From Desmodus rotundus (lineage: Eukaryota; Chordata; Mammalia; Chiroptera; Phyllostomidae): a DNA stretch of 64,000 nucleotides. The notes below the pieces were generated by a model. It worked only from the letters and a program-made list of their open reading frames with translations. It was not told the DNA's origin and did no database searches. A program made the translations under genes and the position numbers. Positions 56,575-64,000 of the stretch are shown in pieces (position 1 is the first letter of the stretch; each line of letters starts with the position of its first letter). Location: assembly GCF_022682495.2 (NCBI RefSeq), contig NC_071394.1, positions 23,842,470 to 23,906,469 on the forward strand, in the 5' to 3' direction.

Positions 56575-57530
56575 TCTAGAGAAAAAATGGAAGATCTGTG
56601 TAATCTTGATGTTGGCAAACAAGTTTGAAACATAGCAACCAAAAGCACCGGCCATAAACTAAAAAACATGTGAAGAGAACTTTATAAAAATTAAAATTTT
56701 TTCTCTTCAAAAATACTCTAAGAAATAAAAAACATGCTATAGAGTGGATCAAATATTTGAAAAACATATATCTTATAAAGGTCCTGTATCTAGAATATAC
56801 AAAGAATTCTCAAAATTCAACAATAAGAAAACAAACAATCCAATTTTTTAAATGAGTGAAAGATATCAACATATACTTTACTGAAGAACAGGTACAGAAG
56901 GCAAAAAAAAACATTGAAATATACTTAATTTCATTAGTCATTAGATAAATGGAAAATGGGGGAAAAGTTGGGACAATAGCATAACAATAAAAAATGATTA
57001 AAAACTGCAATGAGTCACTACTACTCATCTATTAGAATGATGGTACAGATAGTATTCAAATGTATAACACTATACAACAGGCAATCGAGGTATTGACCCA
57101 AGTGAATTGAAAACATATATTCTCGCAAAAACCTCTATGTGAATACTGATAGCAGATTTATTCATAACCTACAAAAACTGGGGATCCTAGACGTCAATAA
57201 ACAAGCTGAGGTACAGCCACACAATGGAATACTACTCAGGAATAAAAAGGAATGAACTGTTGACCCCTGTCATAGCAGGGATCCATCTGAAACACATTTT
57301 TCAAGCAAATGAAGCCAAACCCATTCTTGCGGGGCAACCCGGAGGGATCGAAATCGGATCAGTGGTGGTCAGGGGAAGAAGGGGCAGCACAAGGGGCTTT
57401 AGGCTGTCATGGGACCACCCTGTATGGTACCATGGTGGTAAATATACAGCTTTATGTATTTGTTAAAACCTATAGAAGTATACATTACAAATAATGAATT
57501 TTACTATAGGCAAATTTTTAAAAAATCGCA
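56575..57530 (+). mobile_element. L1 LINE ORF2 3' end and 3' UTR, sense
   Basis: 'catatatcttataaaggtcc', 'tgtatctagaatatacaaag', 'aagaaaacaaacaatccaat', 'atgagtgaaagatatcaaca', 'taatttcattagtcattaga', 'gatttattcataacctacaa', 'acaatggaatactactcagg' and 'catccctctgaaacac'-like sequence follow the ORF2 end in order, ending A-rich. Heavily mutated. Confidence 0.85.
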
Positions 57531-57985
57531 TTGTCAGGGAGTCCCAAAATGGAATGCAAGCATGATAGTCATATCACGTAAAATGTTAACATCAGGAGAA
57601 GCTGGGTGAAGTCTGGGGACTCTCAACACTGTCTTGCAACTTTAACTTACATAACAATTAAAAGTTTTTTAAAAACCCTACCTAGCTGCAGCACTATTGT
57701 TTAATATAACACCACCTTAACACCAAAAGAGAAGGCTAGAACCTCATAACAAAGTTCCTAAAATTTCCTAATTGTAATGTTTAAAACAATAAAGGTTTTA
57801 GCACTCAGTTACAGGTCCAGAAGGATCATTTCTCCATTTTCTTTCCTGGCACATTTTAAATAACCGTTTAAAGAGTATTTGTGTAGAAGTTGCTTAGGAA
57901 AGATTTTTGAATGAATACATGAATGAAGAAATACTCAAAGTCAACTCTTCTTTTTTTTTAGCCTCAGTGTCCTCCAAGTTCACAA
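57531..57985. other. Non-coding DNA, nothing recognised
   Basis: No frame or repeat of note. Confidence 0.5.
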
Positions 57986-57989
57986 TTTC

Positions 57990-58690
57990 ATTTGATGTTT
58001 TCATCTCAGTGCCCCAGGCTCAAAACCTCAGTATATTTTTTAACTCCAAGTTTTTATCTTAACACTTTTCCCCCACCCTATACATGTCAAGTAAGTCACC
58101 ACCACGCCATTGCTATCCCCGCTTTTCATTTGCTACTGCTTATCACAATAGTTAAGGCTCCCACAAATTCTCATACGTGTGATTACAATATGACTTCAAA
58201 TGGCCCTGTTTTGTAAAACGGCTCCCAGATAAATCTTCCTTCCTTACTCTGATCATGGCATGATAATTCTCCAAAATTTCCAGTGATTCACCATTTCCTA
58301 CTAAGTAGATTATAGCCTTTTCAGGGCATTTAGTGGCTTCCAGAATTTACTAACATGGGCAGGCTGAACTATTCATTATTTCCCAAGGATGATATCAATT
58401 TTCACTGTTTTCATGCCATTGTTATTGCTATTCCTTCCACTGAAAACTGTGTTTCCTGTCTATTCATAGAAATCCAGTCATCTTAGTTCACATTTCCTAT
58501 TTCTCGTAAAGCTCTGCCTGACTCCCTGAAAAGTGGATGCAAACCCCCATCCCCTCCAAAACTCCATACCATTTTGTATGAACCTCTCTTATTGATTTCA
58601 TCGCATTTTTACCCTGAATTGTGATCATTTAATCATCTTAATTGTTTCCCTTTTTAATATTGTAAGTAAAATAAAAACAGAGGCTATAAT
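57990..58690 (+). repeat. L2 LINE ORF2 end and 3' region, sense (about 700 bp)
   Basis: 'tacatgtcaagtaagtcacc', 'gtgattacaatatgacttca', 'aacggctcccagataaatct', 'ccttactctgatcatggcat', 'gtagattatagccttttcag', 'ctcgtaaagctctgcctgac' and 'ttcatcgcatttttaccctg' follow the long L2 segment in order. It is among the longest L2 copies in the window. Confidence 0.65.
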
Positions 58691-59095
58691 TCGTCTTTTA
58701 TTTTTTGTATTCCTTACTGGACCAAGAAAATTTCTGACCCATGGCCATAAAACAATAAACAAAATACCACTAGATGTATATATGAATGTTGACCAGATTA
58801 TGATGGAGGTGGAAGTAAGCTTATACTGGAGTTTTGGAGTTTTTTTAAATAACTTGTTCTGTCTCCCCTATAAAGAAGACTACTGGAAAAGAATATTAGC
58901 TTAATAATGAAGAACACCAATGGTTATTCACAATGTCTGCTGGCTACTGACCTATGGCTTTAGTCACAGGCCCATTGGTGACTGTATGATTTCTTCTAGA
59001 AGCTTCCATGACAACAAAAGAAGACATCCAATCTCCTTCAGTCCTTAGAGCTGACTTTGTGAGCTCTGGTGATGGCTATCTTGATTCTTAGGAAT
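58691..59095. other. Non-coding DNA, nothing recognised
   Basis: No frame of note. Confidence 0.5.
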
Positions 59096-59099
59096 GTAA

Positions 59100-59560
59100 G
59101 ATCTTCCATCAGTTTTCATGTACTTAAAAAAGTGTATTATAAAGACACTTTATCTCCTTTATATAAAAGAAACTAGACTGTTCCGAAAGAACACTAGAGA
59201 ATTTACCTCAGATAATAGCAGTCTCTGTAAACAGCACCTGCTGACCCATACAAAATTAAGACATCACATGGCACATCCATTAAAGATACACATCAAATTA
59301 AATTCTAATACTCCAAATGGCACTCTTCTTTATTAAGCATGACTGAAAGCAAGAGCCTATGAATGACAGGTATTTTCCTGCGCAGCCATAGATGAAGGAT
59401 ATTTTATGGCTGAAACATCTTTTAAACATCACATCAAAGGTTTTCAATAAAGCATGCCTGTACTTTTTTAAAAGATCAAGTCTTCTACAATGCAATTTTC
59501 CTGCTGGGAAGTATTTTGCATATTTACACAAAATTATTTGAAATTTTTTTACCTAACTGG
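59100..59560. promoter_or_regulatory. Putative conserved non-coding block
   Basis: Repeat-free, of mixed composition, with words such as 'taatagcagtctctgtaaac', 'ttctttattaagcatgactg', 'gacaggtattttcctgcgca' and 'attttgcatatttacac'. Frames of 72 codons plus and 77 minus overlap slightly at the ends. The texture suggests constraint, but only an alignment can show it. Confidence 0.3.
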
Positions 59561-60470
59561 ACGTGGGTTGCCTAAAATCATTCATGAACACGAGAAATAT
59601 AAAGTACCCATGGTTGCTTATGATGCCTTCATTCATGGAACACATCGAGCACTCCAAACAAACTAAGCTTACCTGTGTGTGGTGGCTAACGTTACAGAAG
59701 AACTGAATGCTGAAATACCAGTAACTACCTATAGGTTATCAGTTTTACCTTTAAAGTGTTAGATTTAACATATCTGTCCTTTTATCTTCCCTTGGCTAAA
59801 AGACAATAATAGAATATTTTTAAAGTCAACTATATATGGTGTTACCTTCTATGTAGATTCTGTGGCAAGTCAAACACTTTTTTCAAAACTCAGTGTCTGG
59901 TATCATTTAGGTAGCTCTGGGCAGAGGAACAAAAACTGACTCCCATGGCTGGATTTTTTTTTTTTTTTGCACTTAGCCAGTTCTTCAAATGGTTATTTAT
60001 GTTGTAGCTTTCTCCACACTCACGTCTACTTTTAAATCACTGAAGTCTATACAAGAATCCTCAAGGGTTATAATGTTTTTCACTAATAAATCTAGAACAT
60101 ACATATTTGGGATTAATTTACATTAAATGTGCAATCGTCTTTAAAGCTCCTATTCCAAATAGTGCTGAGCCCCCACTTTCAGAAAATCTGCAATTAAAAA
60201 AAGGAAGAGAAATTTTAAAGGAAGTCTCTAGTGAATCCTTTTGTGAAGTGAGTAATCACTTCCTAACTTATCTGTTTTGTAAGTTAAGAACCAAGATTCT
60301 CATTTCTATATCTCTGGTAGAGGAGATGAGAGTGAGGGCAAAGAGCACTCTTGGACGGCCCAATAGGAAAGGGCGAGATGAGAGGAGAGGGCGGTGGCCC
60401 GGGTTCTTTCCCTGGGAAGTTAAATGTCAGTAGGGTTAGGCCTTGCCAATATAAATACAATCACAATGAC
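59561..60470. other. Non-coding DNA
   Basis: A T-run lies at 59957-59969. The 108-codon plus frame (60107-60433) overlaps a 64-codon one in another register; no known domain. Confidence 0.45.
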
Positions 60471-60474
60471 GGTA

Positions 60475-60780
60475 TAAAAAGACACGCATTTTCACCTCTA
60501 TTGACTTTTCACGTTCATGGGATAATTATTGTAACATTTTCTTAAAGGGCAAAAAGCTTTTGATGATGAATACATCTCATTACATGGAATTTTACGTGTA
60601 ATCCTTACATGAATCTCATTGTAATTCAATGGATGAATTACGTGTTAATGCTAGCATAACAAGCCTTTAACCTATTTGACTTAATTACAGGCATATCATC
60701 AGATTTACTGGGAAAAGGTTTCTTCCCTATGCTCTAAGAAGTCTTTTCACTTTTTTAACCCTTTGATTAAACCTCTTGAA
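60475..60780. promoter_or_regulatory. Putative conserved non-coding block
   Basis: Repeat-free and full of homeodomain-type words: 'gggataattattgtaac', 'attgtaattcaatgg', 'gaattacgtgttaatgctag', 'gacttaattacaggc'. No frame. Judged by texture only. Confidence 0.35.
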
Positions 60781-60954
60781 GGCAGTGACACCTTCCGTTA
60801 CAATCTGTCTTTGACTGCCACATCCTATAGACTTCACCACCTACAGGGATAGAGGACAGAATACAGCTTTTGCTTAACTTTATGAATGTCTACCTAGACG
60901 TCGGGGGCCCCCAACATACCTGAACCCTTATGAGCAGAAACTTTCAAATCAAGA
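60781..60954. other. Non-coding DNA
   Basis: Nothing recognised; contains a short GC-rich word GACGTCGGGGGCCCC at 60897. Confidence 0.4.
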
Positions 60955-61165
60955 GATGTGGTGAAATAGAATGAAATTGGGCTGAGAGTGGAAATCCAGC
61001 TCTTACAGTCACTAACAGGGTAACTTTGTAAAAGTCAATTCACCCCATCATGTAGCCTGGCTCTCTTTTCTGTTAAATGGAGATACTATGCCCATCTGGT
61101 TACTCGTGGGGTTTTGGTGAAAACCTAACAATAAAATGTAAGTGGTGCTTGGAATAGTGTTGTGT
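60955..61165 (+). repeat. MIR SINE, sense
   Basis: 'gagagtggaaatccagctct', 'actaacagggtaactttgta', 'ttctgttaaatggagatact' and 'ggtgcttggaatagtgttgt' are the MIR in sense from the tRNA-like part to the end. Confidence 0.65.
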
Positions 61166-61845
61166 AAAAACTAAAACACAATTCAAACAGAGAGCATTGA
61201 AGAAGGAAGAGAAGGAGAAGTGGGAGGAAGAGGAGAAAAAACCAAGAAGCCAGTCAATAGTATTACACAAATCAACACTTAAGGAGCATTAGTAGATATG
61301 CAGTGCATGTACCTACAAAAATAAGGAATGAACGGAATACTTAAAGAGAACATAACAAGGATCCCTCGTTCAGAGAAGGGCCCTCAGAGCAAACAACAAC
61401 TCATCTGAGGCGTGAACGCTAAGTAGGAAAGAATTAGAATGGGAATTCTGTTAGCGGTGAAGGTGCAGAGTCTTTGTGATAGAAGTTATCAGGTGTACTT
61501 TACTAATAAAAAGGACCCAGTAAATTTTTTGTTGAATAAAAGAGAAAGCCTATTTGAGCATAAGGTACAAGATGAGAAGGGCTGGAGATGAGGGTGAGAG
61601 GGAGGCAGAGGCCTGATATATTGGGGCTCAGTTATACAACACTGACTCTGGCTACTAGAATATGAGGACACTGTAGAGAGGGGTGGGGGCAGAGAAGCCA
61701 CATAAGAAGCTCTTGCAGTATCCCATCACCCTGGAGAGACAAAGAAGGACTTGAGTATTGATCGGGTGGGGGGTGTGAGGGTAGTCTGAGGAAAGGATGA
61801 ACACTGACATCCCAGATCTAACAAAATGGAGGCACTGAGCTGGAG
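61166..61845. other. Purine-rich non-coding DNA
   Basis: 61198-61245 is GA-rich ('gaagaaggaagagaaggaga'). Antisense frames of 70 and 105 codons (61489-61701, 61655-61972) are Ser/Pro/Leu-rich because they translate the complement of this purine-rich DNA. Confidence 0.45.
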
Positions 61846-61849
61846 AATC

Positions 61850-61965
61850 TAAACCTCTGGCCAAAGTCTTACTTAGCATGTCAGTGGAAACTTCCTGAAG
61901 AAGTGCCCTTAGCTGAGTCCTGAAGGACGAAGAGGAGTTCTCCAAGGGGACAGGATGAGGTGGCA
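61850..61965 (-). repeat. L2 LINE fragment, antisense
   Basis: 'aacttcctgaagaagtgccc', 'ttagctgagtcctgaaggac' and 'gaagaggagttctccaaggg' match the complement of the L2 'aggtgacatttgagctgagtc' region. Confidence 0.55.
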
Positions 61966-63700
61966 GAAGCACCTACTCTCATGCAACTGCAGCTCAGCAG
62001 GAGTAGCTAGATGAGCTCTAGGCTTCTTACCGAACGTCTGCCCTTCACCCAGTACAGCTCTTCTCCAATGTGCTTGTTCTAGAGTCTGGGCTGAAGGGCA
62101 GCTGTGACCTGGGAGAAGCTCTTCTCATGACAATGGCAGGACCACATAAAGGCCAATGGAAAAATGCAAGGCTTGAAATCAAGTTGGAATTAGCACATTA
62201 TCATTCTGTCCATGTGTCATTGGCCAAAGCAAGTCATATAACCAAGGCCAAAGTCAAGGCGCTAAAGGGCAGGGAGCTGCAAAGGGCATAGATACAGAAA
62301 CCAGATAGGAGGCAGTGAAGAATGGGCTTGAAAATTCCATCTACCACAGGGGCATCTGCATGAACCTCCAAAGAGAACATGTTTATAAACAAATATATGA
62401 GAAGATGAACAAGAAATCAGTTTAATTCAGCTTTAGAGCACAATGGCAGGAGGAATAAGTGAGAAACAGGATGAACAAAGGTGAATGAGCTTCGTAAAGG
62501 GCTTGTTTTAAGTCATGTCTGGAATAGAAGTGCTACGAGGCAAAATAAGCACAGGGTGCTCTGGAAGCAGCTGAGGGGCAGATGGGCTCCTGACCTAGTC
62601 TCAGGCAACAATGGGGAGACCTACCAGGCAGAGAAAGTGGCAAGAGCCAAGACTGTGGAATTGCAAACCCTTTAACAAAGCTGGAGCTCACTGACTGAAG
62701 TCCCAGCGTCTTTGTGGGTCTATAATGCACATTTGGGCAGAGTTTATACCTGGCCAAAGAAGGCAGTCTCTTCTTTTTGTGATTAGGTGGATACTGGGAA
62801 AGGTCCTCTAACCCCAAAATAACACTCAAACCATCTAGAAAGCCAATGGAGCCCAGGGTGCATTGCATAAACGCAGAGGAGAGGACAAGGAGTCGGGTTT
62901 CCTGCTGTGCTGAGAGCAGCCCACCCCCTGGCAGGTGCCCCTGTGGGAATAAACTGTTCTCCTGTTGGCAGGCTAGAGGCTAGTTCACCCCACCCCCTTT
63001 CCAAGGATCCGCACACAGTAAACCCTTTGTTCTGTGAGAGTTGCCCCTTCACAAACCAAAAGAGAGAGTTGACTCCCTTACCCATCTGAGCACCTCACTT
63101 AGTCCCCTTTCTCTGCAATTACAAGAGGTGATAACTGGGCTCCCAGAATGATGCCAGATTTCTCAAGTTAGCTAATTCCTCCCTCTTTATCAGCCTTTTC
63201 ATACCATAAACCTAGTGTAAGTAGTGTGGTGTGTGTGTGAGACTGAGTGAGGCCAACAAACTCCAGAGAGTTTTCTGAGGTCACAGAGTCGGTGGCTGGA
63301 TATGGATTAGCAAAGCCCCTGCCCTGTCTGGTCTCCAATCCTTTTTATCTAACCGCAGAACGAGTTGCCATATGAAGAAAACATAAAAAGCATTAACCTC
63401 TGATAAGTTACATTTATTTTCTTGTGCGTTTGGCATTTATTTGGGTTGTTTCAATTTGTGTGGCTGAGTATATAGAGTTCTGTAGGTTGTCCTCTGAATT
63501 CTGTGTCTTTTATTTCTGTTGGCATTTCCCTTATTCCTTAAATTCGCTGTTTGCCGTTTCAATAGAAGTTTTCTCGGAAACTGTCCTTGGCTACGATGTC
63601 ACTGCAGTGTGGACTTTAGCAGGATTTTTTCCACTTCCCACTAAGACAGGAAGTCATTTCAGCATCAGCCCTTCTTGATCAACTGATTTTAATGTTTCCT
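61966..63700. other. Non-coding DNA
   Basis: No gene. Overlapping minus frames of 111 (62533-62868) and 100 codons (62783-63085) have no domain. A short (GT)n lies at 63227-63240. Confidence 0.45.
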
Positions 63701-64000
63701 GGGAGGACAAAATTATTTTAACTAGGATTTCACATATTTTCTCTGGTGCAAGTCTCTGGCCTTTAAATATGCCCTCACGTGTTCCCCACTCACGATGTGG
63801 GTGGTGTCTGCTCTAGTCTTCGGTGCATGCCATGGCTGCGCATGTCTGCGCATGTCTGCGGCTGGTTCTGTTTTCAAATGCAGAGCTGTTGACTGCGTGT
63901 GGCGGCACCGCAGGCTGGACGCAGGGGCCCCATCCAGAGGCAGCCTTCAGAGATGACCCCTCGAGATAAAAGGCTTCCCCTGATGCAATCTAAGCAGCCC
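63701..64000. other. Window edge, mildly CpG-enriched
   Basis: 63775-63965 has more CpGs than its surroundings and a two-unit direct repeat TGCGCATGTC at 63837-63856, which looks like the half-site of the NRF1 motif (TGCGCATGCGC). No exon recognised before the window ends. Confidence 0.35.

Noticed and set aside
61489..61972. 70- and 105-codon minus-strand frames rich in Ser, Pro and Leu
   Set aside because: They translate the complement of a purine-rich tract, which lacks stop codons on that strand for compositional reasons.
1..64000. CRISPR arrays, bacterial operons, phage or plasmid features
   Set aside because: The SINE, LINE, MIR and LTR content shows a mammalian nuclear genome; no short regularly spaced repeats of the CRISPR kind were seen.

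Overview
The window is 64 kb of mammalian intergenic or deep-intronic DNA, very probably from a bat of the Yangochiroptera. The clearest lineage evidence is at least three tRNA-derived VES-type SINEs (5125-5290 minus, 44592-45036 plus, 49532-49747 plus), a 3' end of the bat L1 type (53905-54128), DNA transposons of the hAT and mariner kinds that were active late in bats, and a deep background of MIR, L2, L3/CR1, MER5A-like, MaLR-type LTR and old L1 copies shared by placental mammals. Repeats were named by recall of their consensus sequences, not by a search, so subfamily names are deliberately loose.

I find no host protein-coding exon. The longest open frame (234 codons, 18028-18732 plus) runs through a degenerate CA/TG repeat and has no recognisable domain. 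The only recognisable protein sequence is from transposons: the N-terminal part of a mariner transposase (32795-33022) and decayed pieces of L1 ORF1 and ORF2. I recognise no tRNA, rRNA, snRNA or CRISPR.

Layout. 1-11 kb: mostly unique AT-rich DNA with MIR, L2, an old SINE and an L1 3' end. 11-15 kb: several L1 3' fragments in both orientations and a long unassigned old repeat. 15-20 kb: L2 and MIR relics, a CpG-dense patch and the longest ORF. 20.9-22.5 kb: a long antisense L3/CR1 relic. 23.4-27.2 kb: the largest repeat-poor block, which looks like conserved non-coding DNA and holds four exact POU octamers, two of them in a tandem GATA-octamer composite. 29.9-35.7 kb: a nested transposon cluster (LTR split by a mariner, a full LTR, an L2 split by a second mariner, an antisense L1). 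36.6-41.7 kb: a MIR split by an LTR-like insert, L1 ORF2 and 3' pieces, and L2. 42.5-49.7 kb: a VES SINE split by a hAT element with a perfect 8-bp target duplication, a coding-like segment, and another VES SINE. 50-58.7 kb: L2, LTRs, and an internally inverted L1. 59-64 kb: repeat-poor blocks that may be conserved, MIR and L2 pieces, and a slightly CpG-richer right end.

There are no genes working together here. What can be read is (i) an order of transposition events from nesting and (ii) candidate regulatory DNA in the repeat-poor blocks.
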